Positions 18,098 through 27,549 of a DNA stretch of 64,000 nt are shown piece by piece. The translations under genes and the position numbers were made by a program. Numbering within the stretch: position 1 is the first letter of the stretch; every line of letters starts with the position of its first letter. The notes beneath the pieces are model-generated. The model worked only from the letters and a program-made list of their open reading frames with translations. It was not told where the DNA came from and did not search any database. Source of the stretch: Actinomycetales bacterium (lineage in GTDB: Bacteria; Actinomycetota; Actinomycetes; Actinomycetales; Dermatophilaceae); assembly GCA_002748155.1 (NCBI GenBank), contig PDRO01000011.1:1-64000 (forward strand), in the 5' to 3' direction.

Positions 18098-18651
18098 CGG
18101 GCTACCTTCGGCTGCGCGCGAGCCGCCGGCCCCGAGCGGTCACGGTGGGCGGCCACCGCGGCCTTGAGCCGCTGCGCGGCGGCGCCCCGCCATAACTGGC
18201 AGATGGCGAGGGCGAGCGCGTCGGCGGCGTCCGCCGGCCGGGGCCGGCTGGGCAACGCGAGCAGCCGGGTGACCATCGCGGTGACCTGCGCCTTGTCGGC
18301 CCGGCCGCTGCCGGTGACCGCGGCCTTGACCTCCGTCGGGGTGTACGAATGGACCGGTATGCCATGCCGCCCCGCCACGAGCATCGCCACCGCCGACGCC
18401 TGGGCGGTGCCCATGACCGACATGACGTTGCTGTCGGCGAAGACCCGCTCGACGGCGATCAGATCGGGCCGATGCTCCCCCACCAGGTGCTCGAGCTGCT
18501 GCTCGATCGCGATCAGTCGCTCCGGGGTCGGGGCGCTGGCCGGGGTGCGGACGACAGCCACGTCGACCATGGCCAGCCGACGCCCGAGATCGCCCTCGAC
18601 GACACCCACGCCACAGCGGGTCAGTCCAGGATCGACGCCCAGCACCCGCAC
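18094..18651 (-). CDS. ruvC: Holliday junction resolvase RuvC
   Basis: RuvC is the endonuclease that cleaves Holliday junctions; this one is 185 residues. Catalytic acidic residues are visible in [26 protein letters not shown], and the C-terminal [13 protein letters not shown]. The GTG at 18651 has GGAGG five nt upstream, so it is preferred to the GTG four codons earlier. It leads the ruvC-ruvA-ruvB operon. A LexA-type box about 90 bp upstream indicates SOS induction. Confidence 0.95.
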   Translation of the reverse strand: MRVLGVDPGLTRCGVGVVEGDLGRRLAMVDVAVVRTPASAPTPERLIAIEQQLEHLVGEHRPDLIAVERVFADSNVMSVMGTAQASAVAMLVAGRHGIPVHSYTPTEVKAAVTGSGRADKAQVTAMVTRLLALPSRPRPADAADALALAICQLWRGAAAQRLKAAVAAHRDRSGPAARAQPKVAR

Positions 18652-18742
18652 GGCACCCTCCACATCACAAGCTCCAGATCACCGGCACGACGTGCCATGC
18701 CGCACGCCGCACAGCCGAATGGCATGATCGTCGTAGCATCTT

Positions 18743-18758
18743 CCGAACAACTGTTCGT
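18743..18758 (-). promoter_or_regulatory. LexA (SOS) box upstream of ruvCAB
   Basis: CGAAC-AACT-GTTCG is a perfect inverted repeat with the spacing of the actinobacterial/Bacillus-type LexA operator (TCGAACnnnnGTTCGA). Only the outermost base on each side deviates. It lies about 92 bp before the ruvC start. LexA control of ruvC is known in Mycobacterium. Confidence 0.8.
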
Positions 18759-18811
18759 CAGGTTACCTCGTGTCCGGCCGAAAGCCGGTCAGCGACGCGC
18801 CGAGGCCTCGA

Positions 18812-18831
18812 CCGGCGGCAGCGGCCGCCGG
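18812..18831 (-). terminator. Stem-loop directly after yebC
   Basis: CCGGCGGC-AGCG-GCCGCCGG is a perfect 8-bp stem with a tetraloop, beginning immediately after the yebC stop. It is probably an intrinsic terminator lacking a U-tail. Confidence 0.65.
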
Positions 18832-19587
18832 CTACTCGTCGTCGAGGTGGGCCAGCACCTCGTCGCTGATGTCACCGTTGGCGTAGACGTTCTGCACGTC
18901 ATCGGAGTCTTCGAGCGCGTCGACGATTCGCATCATTCTGCGTGCACCGTCCAGCTCGAGCGGCACTTCGACCGACGGCAGGAACGACGCTTCGGCCGAG
19001 TCGTAGTCGATGCTCGCCTCTTGCAGGGCGGTGCGCACGGCGACGAAATCGGATGCTCCCGAGACGATCTCGAAGGACTCCCCCATGTCGTTGATCTCTT
19101 CGGCACCCGCGTCGAGGACGACCTCGAGCAGGTCGTCCTCCGACAGCGACCCCTTAGGCACCATGACGACGCCTTTGCGGTTGAACAGATAAGCCACCGA
19201 CCCCGGATCGGCGAGACTGCCGCCGTTGCGGGTCAGGGCGGTGCGTACCTCGGCGGCAGCCCGGTTGCGATTGTCGGTGAGGCACTCGATGAGCAGCGCG
19301 ACCCCGTTGGGGGCATACCCCTCGTACATGATCGTCTGGTACTCGGCAGCTCCGGCTTCGGCACCTGACCCGCGTTTGACCGCCCGGTCGATGTTGTCGT
19401 TGGGCACCGACGACTTCTTGGCCTTCTGGATCGCGTCGTAGAGCGTCGGGTTGCCGGCCGGGTCGCCACCCCCGGTGCGCGCGGCCACCTCGACGTTCTT
19501 GATGAGCTTGGCGAAGAGCTTGCCGCGCTTGGCGTCGATGGCCGCTTTCTTGTGCTTGGTCGTCGCCCACTTGGAGTGACCGCTCAT
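18832..19587 (-). CDS. yebC: YebC/PmpR family protein
   Basis: This 251-residue cytoplasmic protein has the family hallmark [25 protein letters not shown]. It continues with [28 protein letters not shown] and [19 protein letters not shown]. Homologues have been described as transcription regulators and, more recently, as aiding translation of difficult peptides. The sequence cannot separate these roles. In actinobacteria it sits beside ruvCAB, as here. Its upstream region carries three 14-bp tandem repeats. Confidence 0.95.
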   Translation of the reverse strand: MSGHSKWATTKHKKAAIDAKRGKLFAKLIKNVEVAARTGGGDPAGNPTLYDAIQKAKKSSVPNDNIDRAVKRGSGAEAGAAEYQTIMYEGYAPNGVALLIECLTDNRNRAAAEVRTALTRNGGSLADPGSVAYLFNRKGVVMVPKGSLSEDDLLEVVLDAGAEEINDMGESFEIVSGASDFVAVRTALQEASIDYDSAEASFLPSVEVPLELDGARRMMRIVDALEDSDDVQNVYANGDISDEVLAHLDDE

Positions 19588-19620
19588 GCTTGTGCCCTCA
19601 CCGTTGTCCTCGCTTCGTCA

Positions 19621-19662
19621 TCTCGATGTCACGGTCTCGATGTCACGGTCTCGACGTCACCA
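19621..19662. repeat. Three tandem 14-bp repeats upstream of yebC
   Basis: TCTCGATGTCACGG occurs twice exactly and once with changes (TCTCGACGTCACCA), then continues as a partial TCTCAACG. The array sits about 35-75 bp upstream of the yebC start, where a promoter or operator would be. Confidence 0.9.
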
Positions 19663-19806
19663 TCTCAACGACCTGCCCAGCCGTGTGCGGGTCTCCGGTC
19701 GATTCGGGGTCACCGGATGTTACGAGCAGGCGTCCTCACGGACCGCCATGATCCTACCGTCGGCTTCCCGGCCGTCCAGGTATGCCGGGGTGCGCAGTGC
19801 GGGCCG

Positions 19807-20376
19807 TCACGCCCGGAACGATGCCGCGAGCTCGTCGGCGAACTCGACGGTGCGGGGCAACTCGGCATACCCGGCCAGCCGGAACAACCGCACCGTCGCT
19901 TTGCGCCGCATCCGGCAGACATCGGTGACCGCCTCGTTGTGGAAGCGTCTGGCCAGTTGCACCCGCAGCCCGGTGGCTTGCACCCGCTCCAGCAGCTCGG
20001 AACCGTAGCCGGCGTCGTCTCGGAGGATCTCGACGGCGTCAGCGCTCAACGCCATCGACAGGGCTTCGGACAGTGCGGATTCCACGTTCTCGCGCTCTGC
20101 GGGGAAAGCCGGACTCGCCGTGTCGGTGTCCTCGGCCGCAGCCAGCGACGCCGAGGCGGCATCCGCGAGCATGATCGCCGTGGCCGCGTCGAGGACCCCA
20201 GAGTTGACCAGTTCCAGAGTGGCCTCGGCACGGCGGACAACTTGGGCATCGAGAGCGGCGACGGTGCCCTCGACGCGGGCGTGCAAGCGGTCCAAGCGGG
20301 CAGCACTGTAGGAGAGATACCACCCGACCAGCACGATCAGGATGATCCCGTATTCGACGATCTGGAGAGTCGTCAC
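19807..20376 (-). CDS. Membrane-anchored LemA-like protein
   Basis: This 189-residue protein has one N-terminal TM segment (IVEYGIILIVLVGWYLSYS). A helical soluble domain follows: RLDRLHARVEGTVAALDAQVVRRAEATLELV, then LARRFHNEAVTDVCRMRRKATVRLFRLAGYAELPRTVEF. This resembles the LemA fold, where N and R residues near the C-terminal helix are conserved. The GTG start overlaps the pimA stop (GTGA), so it is the last gene of the pgsA-acyltransferase-pimA operon. Function is unknown; a link to the PIM-containing envelope is guilt by association only. Confidence 0.65.
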   Translation of the reverse strand: MTTLQIVEYGIILIVLVGWYLSYSAARLDRLHARVEGTVAALDAQVVRRAEATLELVNSGVLDAATAIMLADAASASLAAAEDTDTASPAFPAERENVESALSEALSMALSADAVEILRDDAGYGSELLERVQATGLRVQLARRFHNEAVTDVCRMRRKATVRLFRLAGYAELPRTVEFADELAASFRA

Positions 20377-21563
20377 GATGGTCCTCCCCTGGCTCCGCGC
20401 AGCAGTCGCCCGATGCGTTGGGGGCCGGTGGGAGGTGTCGGAGACATCCGCGCCGCTTCCAGGACGGTCTCGTAGACCATCTCGATCCGGTTGGTCACCA
20501 CCGACCAGTCGAAGGCCCGGGCCCGTCGGTGACCGGCGGCGGCCAGCCGAGCGCGCTCAGCCGGGTCGCGCAGCAGGACGACGAGCTGCTCGGCCAGCTG
20601 TTCGGGCGACTCGTTGGTGAAGGTGGCCCCGGCCCGACCGTTGTCGAGCACGCGCGCGAAGGCGGCCAGGTCGCTGGCCAGCACGGTCGCGCCCGCGCTC
20701 ATTGCCTCGATGAGGATGATCCCGAAGCTCTCACCACCGGTATTGGGTGCGACGTAGACGTCGACCGAGCTGAGCAGCCGGGCCTTGGTCTCGTCGTCGA
20801 CCGCCCCGAGGAACTCGGTCGCGGCCACGGCTTCGGCAGTCATGTCGTCGCGGATGTCGTCGGCGTCCCCGGGCCCGGCGACGAGCAGTCGAGTGCCGGG
20901 AAGTGCTCGCAGCACGGCCGGCATCGCAGCCGCGAGCACCGGCATACCTTTGCGTGGTTCTTCCATCCGGCCGAGGAAGGCGACGGTTGGACGCTCGGTG
21001 GTGCCCTGCCATTCGGGGACCGGTTCGGCGTCGGTGAACCGATCGACGTAGACACCGTTCGGGATGACGACAGCGTCCCCACCGAGGTGGGTGGTGACCG
21101 TGCGCCGGGCATCCTCGGAGACCGCGATCCGTCCGCGGAGCTTCTCGAGGCTCGGCCGGAAGATCGGGTAGGACACCTGCATCGCCCGGGACCGGATGTT
21201 CGAGGTGTGGAAGGTCGCGACGATCGGGCATTCGGCCGCCCAGACGGCTAGGGCGGACACACTCGGGGTGAACGGCTCGTGCACGTGGATGAGATCGAAG
21301 CTGCCGCGCTCGAGCCAGGCGGTGACCTTCGCGTTGGTCAGCAACCCGAAGTTCAGCCGCGCCACCGACCCGTTGTAGCGCACCGGCACGGCGCGACCCG
21401 CAGGCACGACGTAGTCGGGAAGCCTTGGGTCGTCGTCGTCGGCCGGTGCCAGCACGCTGACCTCGTGGCCGCGGGCCAACAGTGACTCGGCCAGGTCCCG
21501 CACGTGGTAGCCCACGCCGCCGGGGACATCGAAGGAATAGGGACAGACCAGCCCGATCCGCAT
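20373..21563 (-). CDS. pimA: Phosphatidylinositol alpha-mannosyltransferase PimA
   Basis: This GT4 glycosyltransferase (396 residues) transfers mannose from GDP-mannose to phosphatidylinositol, the first step of PIM synthesis. The N-terminus MRIGLVCPYSFDVPGGVGYHVRDLAESL is diagnostic. The acceptor side includes HVHEPFTPSVS. The donor site has FLGRMEEPRKGMPVL and the E-x7-E region GGESFGIILIEAMSAGATV. The ATG at 21563 lies 5 nt after the upstream stop; the longer ORF-track start is unsupported. It is in the order pgsA, acyltransferase, pimA, as in Mycobacterium. Confidence 0.94.
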   Translation of the reverse strand: MRIGLVCPYSFDVPGGVGYHVRDLAESLLARGHEVSVLAPADDDDPRLPDYVVPAGRAVPVRYNGSVARLNFGLLTNAKVTAWLERGSFDLIHVHEPFTPSVSALAVWAAECPIVATFHTSNIRSRAMQVSYPIFRPSLEKLRGRIAVSEDARRTVTTHLGGDAVVIPNGVYVDRFTDAEPVPEWQGTTERPTVAFLGRMEEPRKGMPVLAAAMPAVLRALPGTRLLVAGPGDADDIRDDMTAEAVAATEFLGAVDDETKARLLSSVDVYVAPNTGGESFGIILIEAMSAGATVLASDLAAFARVLDNGRAGATFTNESPEQLAEQLVVLLRDPAERARLAAAGHRRARAFDWSVVTNRIEMVYETVLEAARMSPTPPTGPQRIGRLLRGARGGPS

Positions 21564-21568
21564 CCGGA

Positions 21569-22588
21569 TCACCGGCCCCGGGCCGGGTCGAGATCGTCGA
21601 CGAACACCCGCTGCATCATGTGCCAATCCTCGGTATGCCGCACGATCGCCTCACCGAGATAGGTCGCACACGCCTGGGTCATCTGGACAACCTTCTCAGT
21701 GTCGTCGCCGTGCTCCGGGACGGGGATGCGCGGGGAGAACTCGACGACCACTTCACGCCCGCCCATGCCACGTCCGGAGCTGGCCGGGGCGTAGTGGATC
21801 GTCACGGTGAACAGTGCGGTATCCGTCTGCAGGGCTAGGGCGGCCGGTCCCTTGGCCATCCGCGCCCGGTGACCGCAGAAGTCGACCTCCACCCCGCCGG
21901 CGGTCAGGTCACGGTCGGCGAGCAGGGTGACGAAGTCGCCCCGGGCGACGGCTTCCTTGAGTGCGGTGAACGGGTCCGGCCCGCCGGTCAGCGGCAGGAT
22001 CGTCATCCCAAGGCTCTCCCGGTAGGCGACGAACTCCTGGAACACCGCTTCTGGTTTGAGGCGCTCGGCCACGGCGGTGACCGGAGCGAGGTGGCTCGTG
22101 GACCAGGCCCCGGCGGCATCCCAATTGCCCATGTGCCCGAGGAAGAAGACGACCGGCCTGCCGGCATCCCGCAGCTCCCGCACCGGGCCTTCGTGCACGA
22201 TGCGCACCATCCGGTCGAGCCGCGCAGGCGAACTGTCGGGTAGCCGGAGTGCCTCACAGAAATAACGCATGTAGGAACGCATCCCGGCGCGTACCAGCGC
22301 ATTGAGCTCGCGATCGTCGAGCTCCGGGCGCACCCGCGCGTAGTTCGCGCGGAGCCGATCGACCCCCCGCCCGCCGCGGATCACCTGAGCGTGGGCGACA
22401 GCATCGAAGAGCCGGTATGCCGCGAACGACGGCATCAGCCGTAGCGTCGGCCACCCGACCTGCCACAGCAGCGCGGTCAGCGCGTCGTTGACGGGTGCCG
22501 CGAGTGTCCCGAACACCCCGAGACCACGGCGGGTCTCGGTGCGCTGAGTGCGCTCGGTGCGCGCAGTGCTATCACTGCGATCGGTCAC
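21569..22588 (-). CDS. Phosphatidylinositol mannoside acyltransferase (PatA-type, LpxL family)
   Basis: This 339-residue member of the lysophospholipid/LpxL acyltransferase family would acylate the mannose of PIM at the cytoplasmic membrane face. The H-x4-D catalytic motif is FFLGHMGNWDAAGAW. Conserved downstream blocks are FVTLLADRDLTAGGVEVDFCGHRARMAKG and TDTALFTVTIHY. The GTG start overlaps the pgsA stop (GTGA). Position between pgsA and pimA supports the PatA assignment (Rv2611c equivalent). Confidence 0.9.
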   Translation of the reverse strand: MTDRSDSTARTERTQRTETRRGLGVFGTLAAPVNDALTALLWQVGWPTLRLMPSFAAYRLFDAVAHAQVIRGGRGVDRLRANYARVRPELDDRELNALVRAGMRSYMRYFCEALRLPDSSPARLDRMVRIVHEGPVRELRDAGRPVVFFLGHMGNWDAAGAWSTSHLAPVTAVAERLKPEAVFQEFVAYRESLGMTILPLTGGPDPFTALKEAVARGDFVTLLADRDLTAGGVEVDFCGHRARMAKGPAALALQTDTALFTVTIHYAPASSGRGMGGREVVVEFSPRIPVPEHGDDTEKVVQMTQACATYLGEAIVRHTEDWHMMQRVFVDDLDPARGR

Positions 22589-23214
22589 GGTTCGGACACC
22601 TGGGCCGACTGGGCCGCCGCCTGCCGATACACGAGGAGCATCCGCTGGCCGACCGTCACTGCGCTGGCCACGGCAAGTACGGCCAGGACCGTGGTCAGCA
22701 CCCACATCGGTGCCCCTACCCCGACCAGTCCGGTGGCCACCAGCACAGCGAAGAGCCGGTCGGCCCGCTCAGCGATCCCGACATTGCACTGCATGCCCAG
22801 GCCTTCGGCACGGGCTTTGACGTAGGAGACGACCGCACCGAGGACGAGGCAGCTCAACGTGAGAGCGGCCAGGACGAGGTTGTCGCCCTGGCCGGCGAAG
22901 TAGAGCACGAGTCCGGCGAAGATCGCGGCATCGCCGACTCGGTCGAGGGTCGAGTCGAGAAAGGCACCCCAGACACCAGGTCGCCCGGAGATCCGGGCCA
23001 TCACCCCGTCGACGTTGTCGCTGAAGACGAACGCGACGATGACGAGGGTGCCGACGAGGAACTCACCCCGCGGATAGCAGGCCAGCGCCCCGGCAATCAC
23101 GCCGAGAGTGCCGACGACGGTGACCACGTCGGGGCTCAGGCCCAGACGCAGGAACAGTTTGGCGATTGGCGTCATGATCTTGGTCCACGACGCACGTAGG
23201 AAGCGGTTGAGCAT
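22585..23214 (-). CDS. pgsA: CDP-alcohol phosphatidyltransferase (phosphatidylinositol phosphate synthase)
   Basis: This 209-residue membrane enzyme probably joins CDP-diacylglycerol and inositol phosphate to start PI synthesis. The CDP-alcohol signature D-G-x2-A-R-x8-G-x3-D-x3-D is complete in VDGVMARISGRPGVWGAFLD followed by STLD. About five to six TM helices are evident. The operon with the PIM acyltransferase and pimA argues for PIP synthase rather than PG-phosphate synthase, although both use the same fold. Confidence 0.9.
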   Translation of the reverse strand: MLNRFLRASWTKIMTPIAKLFLRLGLSPDVVTVVGTLGVIAGALACYPRGEFLVGTLVIVAFVFSDNVDGVMARISGRPGVWGAFLDSTLDRVGDAAIFAGLVLYFAGQGDNLVLAALTLSCLVLGAVVSYVKARAEGLGMQCNVGIAERADRLFAVLVATGLVGVGAPMWVLTTVLAVLAVASAVTVGQRMLLVYRQAAAQSAQVSEP

Positions 23215-23246
23215 CGCCGCTCAGCCTAACGCCGCCCGGGCCGAGG

Positions 23247-23810
23247 TCACGTTGGCCAGACGTCGGCGAGCCGCGACCGGACGTCTTCGAGCAGCAGCGG
23301 CAACGCCTTGGTCTGCCCGATGATCGGCAGGAAGTTGGCGTCACCACCCCACCGGGGCACGACGTGTTGGTGCAGGTGGGCTGCGACCCCCGCGCCGGCG
23401 ACTGGGCCTTGATTCATGCCGACGTTGAAGCCCATCGGGTGCGACGACTGCTCCAGGGCCCGCAGCGCCGTCTTGGTGAGTTCGGTGAACTCGGCGGTCT
23501 CGTCGCCGGTGAGGTCGACATAACGCGGCACGTGCCGGTAGGGGCAGATCAGCAGGTGTCCGGGGTTGTAGGGGAAGAGGTTCATCACGACGTAGCAGAG
23601 CTCACCCCGGGCCACGATGAGCCCTTCCGCGTCGTCGCGGGTCGGGGCCGCGCAGAACGGGCATCCGTCCCCAGCCTCGTCGGTGGGTCGCCCCGCCTCG
23701 ATGTAGGCCATCCGATGCGGGGTCCAGAGCCGCTCATAGCCGTCGGACACGCCGACGAAGTCACGCGGGTCTTCGACGTCCTGGTCCACGGGGTCGAGTC
23801 TATGGGCCAC
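23247..23810 (-). CDS. HIT-domain protein (Ap4A phosphorylase-like)
   Basis: This 187-residue histidine-triad hydrolase/transferase has the HIT motif AHLHQHVVPRW. A CPFC pair in GDGCPFCAAPTR with His residues downstream may bind zinc. YNPGHLLICPYRHV is typical of the family. The Mycobacterium homologue in the same position (Rv2613c) is an Ap4A phosphorylase. The GTG start used is the ORF-track one; a second in-frame GTG seven codons later cannot be excluded. It lies 32 nt upstream of pgsA. Confidence 0.9.
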   Translation of the reverse strand: MAHRLDPVDQDVEDPRDFVGVSDGYERLWTPHRMAYIEAGRPTDEAGDGCPFCAAPTRDDAEGLIVARGELCYVVMNLFPYNPGHLLICPYRHVPRYVDLTGDETAEFTELTKTALRALEQSSHPMGFNVGMNQGPVAGAGVAAHLHQHVVPRWGGDANFLPIIGQTKALPLLLEDVRSRLADVWPT

Positions 23811-23852
23811 CGCCGCCGAGCTTGCGGACCCGGGTCGGCTCGACGGCCCGGA

Positions 23853-25835
23853 CTACACCTGCGCCCGCGTGCGGATCGCCTGGAGGATCTCCGTGATCGC
23901 TTCGTCGGCAGGTATGCCGTTGCGTTGGCTACCGTCACGCATCCGGAAGCTCACCGCCCCAGCGGCCTGGTCGTCGGCGCCGGCGATCACCGTGTAGGGA
24001 ACCTTCGACTTGCTCGCATTGCGGATCTTCTTCGGGAAACGATCGTCGGATCCGTCGATCTCGACCCGGACCCCCTCGGCCGTCAGCCGGTCGAGCACCC
24101 CACGCAGGTACCCGGCATACTCGTCGGCCACCGGGACGCCCAACACCTGCACCGGCGAGAGCCACACCGGGAAGGCACCGGCGTAGTGCTCGACGAGCAC
24201 CCCGAGGAAACGCTCGATCGAACCGAACTTCGCCGAGTGGATCATCACCGGACGTTGCCGGGAACCGTCGGCGGCCTGATACTCCAGACCGAAACGCTCG
24301 GGCTGGTTGAAGTCGTATTGGATCGTCGACATCTGCCAGGTGCGCCCGATGGCGTCGCGAGCTTGCACCGACACCTTGGGTCCGTAGAAGGCGGCACCCC
24401 CCGGGTCGGGCACAAGATCCAACCCCGATGCGACACAAACATCTTCGAGCACCCTCGTGGCGATCGCCCATTGCTCGTCGGAGCCGATGAACTTGTCTTT
24501 CTTGTCCCCGGTCTCGTCGCGGGTAGACAGCTCCAGGTAGAAGTCGGACAGTCCGAAGTCCCGCAGCAACGACAGGACGAAGTCGAGCAGGTGCTTGATC
24601 TCGGCCGGTGCCTGCTCGGGGGTGACGTAGGAATGCGAGTCGTCCATCTCCAGCCCGCGCACCCGGGTCAATCCGTGCACGACCCCGGACTTCTCGTAGC
24701 GGTAGACGTGCCCGAACTCGAACAACCGCATCGGCAGGTCGCGGTAGGAGCGGCCCCGCGAGCGGTAGATGAGGTTGTGCATCGGGCAGTTCATCGCCTT
24801 GAGGTAGTAGTCGCTGCCCTCCATGTGCATCGGCGGGAACATCGTGTCGGCGTAGTAGGGCAGGTGCCCGGAGGTGTGGAAGAGCCCTTCCTTGGTGATG
24901 TGCGGGGTGCCGACGTAGTCGAACCCTTCCTCGATGTGCCGGCGCCGCGCATAGTCCTCCATCTCGCGCTTGAGCACCCCACCCTTCGGGTGGAAGACCG
25001 GCAGCCCCGAGCCCAATTCCTCGGGGAAAGAGTAGAGGTCGAGTTCCACTCCGAGTTTGCGGTGGTCGCGGCGCTCGGCTTCGGCGAGCCGGTTCAGGTA
25101 TGCCGTGAGGTCGGCTTTCGTAGGCCAGGCGGTGCCGTAGATGCGCTGCAGCTGGGGGTTCTTCTCCGACCCGCGCCAGTAGGCCGCCGCGCTGCGCATG
25201 ACCTTGTAGGCGTTGCCGATGAGTTTGGTGTTCGGGATGTGCGGCCCCCGGCACAGGTCACCCCAGGCGACGGTGCCGTCCTTGCGGACGTTGTCGTAGA
25301 TGGTCAGGCCGCCTTCGCCGACCTCCGTCGAAGCGCCTTCAGCAGCCTGTTCGGCATTGGACTTCAGGCCGACCAGCTCGCACTTGTAGGGCTCGTTGGC
25401 CAGCTCGACGAGTGCGTCCGGGTCGGAGATCTCCCGGCGGTGGAAGGTTTGGCCCTCGTTGATGATCCGTTGCATGACCTTCTCGAGGGCTTTGAGGTCC
25501 TCGGGGGTGAAGGGGTCGGCGACGTCGAAGTCGTAGTAGAAACCGTCATCGATCGGTGGGCCGATGCCGAGCTTGGCGTCCGGGTTGACCTGTTGCACGG
25601 CTTGGGCGAGCACGTGTGCGCACGAGTGACGCAGCACCTGCAGCCCGTCGGGCTCGTCGATACGCACCGGCACGACAGAGTCACCGTCGGTCAGCACCTG
25701 GGCCAGGTCGCAGAGTTCGCCGTTCACCCGGGCGACGACGATCGCCTTGTCGCCGGCGAACAGGTCAGCGGCCGTCGTCTGCTCCGCGACCGATCGCTCG
25801 TCTCCGGCGACGGACACGGTAATGCTGGCAGACAC
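23853..25835 (-). CDS. thrS: Threonyl-tRNA synthetase
   Basis: This class II synthetase has 660 residues and charges tRNA-Thr. A TGS domain is at the N-terminus. The editing domain has [35 protein letters not shown]. The catalytic core has [56 protein letters not shown] (motif 2 region) and the motif 3 region [26 protein letters not shown]. The anticodon domain is C-terminal. GAAGGAG precedes the GTG start at 5 nt. It is the first gene of the thrS-HIT-pgsA-acyltransferase-pimA run. An 876-residue antisense ORF is a shadow. Confidence 0.97.
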   Translation of the reverse strand: MSASITVSVAGDERSVAEQTTAADLFAGDKAIVVARVNGELCDLAQVLTDGDSVVPVRIDEPDGLQVLRHSCAHVLAQAVQQVNPDAKLGIGPPIDDGFYYDFDVADPFTPEDLKALEKVMQRIINEGQTFHRREISDPDALVELANEPYKCELVGLKSNAEQAAEGASTEVGEGGLTIYDNVRKDGTVAWGDLCRGPHIPNTKLIGNAYKVMRSAAAYWRGSEKNPQLQRIYGTAWPTKADLTAYLNRLAEAERRDHRKLGVELDLYSFPEELGSGLPVFHPKGGVLKREMEDYARRRHIEEGFDYVGTPHITKEGLFHTSGHLPYYADTMFPPMHMEGSDYYLKAMNCPMHNLIYRSRGRSYRDLPMRLFEFGHVYRYEKSGVVHGLTRVRGLEMDDSHSYVTPEQAPAEIKHLLDFVLSLLRDFGLSDFYLELSTRDETGDKKDKFIGSDEQWAIATRVLEDVCVASGLDLVPDPGGAAFYGPKVSVQARDAIGRTWQMSTIQYDFNQPERFGLEYQAADGSRQRPVMIHSAKFGSIERFLGVLVEHYAGAFPVWLSPVQVLGVPVADEYAGYLRGVLDRLTAEGVRVEIDGSDDRFPKKIRNASKSKVPYTVIAGADDQAAGAVSFRMRDGSQRNGIPADEAITEILQAIRTRAQV

Positions 25836-25953
25836 GGGGGCTCCTTCGACGATTGCGCGCGACGGTCACGCGCGGCACAAGGGTATCCAGCGCGCGACAT
25901 ACCGGTTGCCCGCGCCACCTGCCGCCCGGCTCACGCCGACGGCCTGGTGTCGG

Positions 25954-26027
25954 TGGATGTGAAGGGACTCGAACCCCTGGCCTCTCGCGTGTGAAGCGAA
26001 CGCTCTAACCAACTGAGCTACACATCC
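25954..26027 (-). tRNA. tRNA-Val (anticodon CAC)
   Basis: The cloverleaf folds fully: acceptor GGATGTG/CACATCC, D-arm GCTC/GAGC, and anticodon stem TTCGC/GCGAG with loop TTCACAC (anticodon CAC). The T-arm is AGGGG-TTCGAGT-CCCTT. The discriminator is A at 25954, and CCA is not fully encoded. Confidence 0.96.
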
Positions 26028-26223
26028 GGGTGCGGTTGCTCCGCGAGTGGTCAGGATAGCGCTCGGTCAGCCCAAACCCGAATCCGGGATGACCCGCAGC
26101 ACGGTCGCCGTGCAGCCCGCACCCGGGGGCGGGTCCCAGCCACGCAACACAGGACCCGCCCCATGTCGGAGTCTCACGATCGGCGCGTTGATCGCCCCCC
26201 CCCCGCGGGCACCTTGGCATGAG

Positions 26224-27414
26224 TCATTGGGAATAGGTCCACCTGATCGTCGGGTCAACCGACTTCAGGTCGATCAACGCCGTCGCTTTGAAAACCTCGT
26301 CCCTCGTGCCGTCGAAGACCTCACCGTCCTGAGTGATCTTGGCCTCGCCGCGCACCTGGACGTTGACATCGAAGCTGACCGTCAATGGTCGTTCTGGATC
26401 GACCGCGGGGTTGATCGCAGCTAACGGGTCATTTCGCAGAACCCACCGGAACGTATTGAGATCGGCAACGGTTTGACCTGGGCGCAGGATGATCCCGAAG
26501 GGACAGTTCGTCGGCTTGAGATCCTTCTGCTTCATGCACCCATCCAACGACGCCTTGGCGAACTGGACTATCGAGGCTGGGTCTTTCAGCGCCCACGGCA
26601 ACAGCTCAGGGCCGTCGACCTGATCGGGGCCGCGCACCGTCGCCTTAGCCGTCTCAGCCAAGGTCAGATGCGGTGCGTCACTTGTGAAGGCGTAGACACC
26701 CGGGAAGGCGGGCAGTTCCCGCGCCGCAGCAGGCACCAGCACGCCGTTGACGGAGACCGGCACATAGTCCTGGGTTTCGCCCCGGACCCGGAGCATCCCC
26801 GTGCCTGTGCCAACCTTCCAGCCATCGTCACGTTCAACGACCGGGAAGTCCACGGTCGTCGGCTGACCCCCGATGGCGAACTGCGCCGTGACGCTGGTCG
26901 GCGTCTCCTCGGTAGTCGGCGTCACGTCGATGTCGCTGATCGCCCCGTTGGCCACCGCCGACTGAGCGAGCACGCCGTCGGTCAACAGCGTCGTGTCGCC
27001 CGGATCGTCGAGGATGGCCAGTGCCGCCGTGGCGTCGCCGGTGGCGAGCGCATCGAGGTACTCATGCACTCGATCAGACGCGGTGACCACCGACGCCGAT
27101 GGAGCCGCCGACGTGGGGGTCGCCGAGGCCTGCCCATCGGTGGCCCCGCCGGCCAGTCGTGGGAATAGCAGCGCCCCCCCGACGACAATCAGCGCCAGCA
27201 CGACCGCGCCGGCGACGTAGATCCGAGTGCGGTCCGGGCGGTGTGGCCGTGACTCGGCTTCGTGCTGGCCGTCCTGCGATCTCTGGGGCGGATCCATCCG
27301 GTGTGCCCCAGTGCGCCGACCAGGCCCGTCGCCTCCAGGCGGAGCCGGAGTCCATCCGGCACCAGCCTCCGGCGCGGTCTGGTTGTCCGGCGATGGCAAA
27401 TCCTTGTCGGTCAT
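26224..27414 (-). CDS. Membrane-anchored protein of unknown function
   Basis: This 396-residue protein was not assigned to a named family. The N-terminal 65 residues are Pro/Gly/Asp-rich and cytosolic. One TM helix (IYVAGAVVLALIVVGGALLF) follows, then a Thr/Ala/Ser linker. The outside part opens with VHEYLDALATGDATAALAIL, an NTF2/DUF4878-like start. Two further beta-rich segments follow, with a CMKQKDLKPTNCPFG cysteine pair that could form a disulphide. It may be an envelope lipid- or ligand-binding protein, but this is a guess. It is monocistronic, with a C10 tract in the 3' gap. Confidence 0.6.
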   Translation of the reverse strand: MTDKDLPSPDNQTAPEAGAGWTPAPPGGDGPGRRTGAHRMDPPQRSQDGQHEAESRPHRPDRTRIYVAGAVVLALIVVGGALLFPRLAGGATDGQASATPTSAAPSASVVTASDRVHEYLDALATGDATAALAILDDPGDTTLLTDGVLAQSAVANGAISDIDVTPTTEETPTSVTAQFAIGGQPTTVDFPVVERDDGWKVGTGTGMLRVRGETQDYVPVSVNGVLVPAAARELPAFPGVYAFTSDAPHLTLAETAKATVRGPDQVDGPELLPWALKDPASIVQFAKASLDGCMKQKDLKPTNCPFGIILRPGQTVADLNTFRWVLRNDPLAAINPAVDPERPLTVSFDVNVQVRGEAKITQDGEVFDGTRDEVFKATALIDLKSVDPTIRWTYSQ

Positions 27415-27549
27415 TGTGCTCCTGTCCGAAGGTCCGGCGTCATGCCCCTAGTCCCGGGCGCTCGTCACAGCACCCTAACTGCCCGGTGCGGGTTCGGCCG
27501 GATCGGTGATAGACGATAGCCCGGGATCGTGGCGTCTAGGATTGCCGCC

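Noticed and set aside
23364-25994. 876-residue plus-strand ORF
   Set aside because: Exact antisense shadow of thrS and the HIT gene; His/Arg/Gly-rich composition typical of high-GC mirror frames and no recognisable domain.
26195-26204. Ten-cytosine homopolymer, possible phase-variation tract
   Set aside because: It lies 3' of the hypothetical membrane protein gene, not in a promoter or reading frame, so no switching consequence is apparent.
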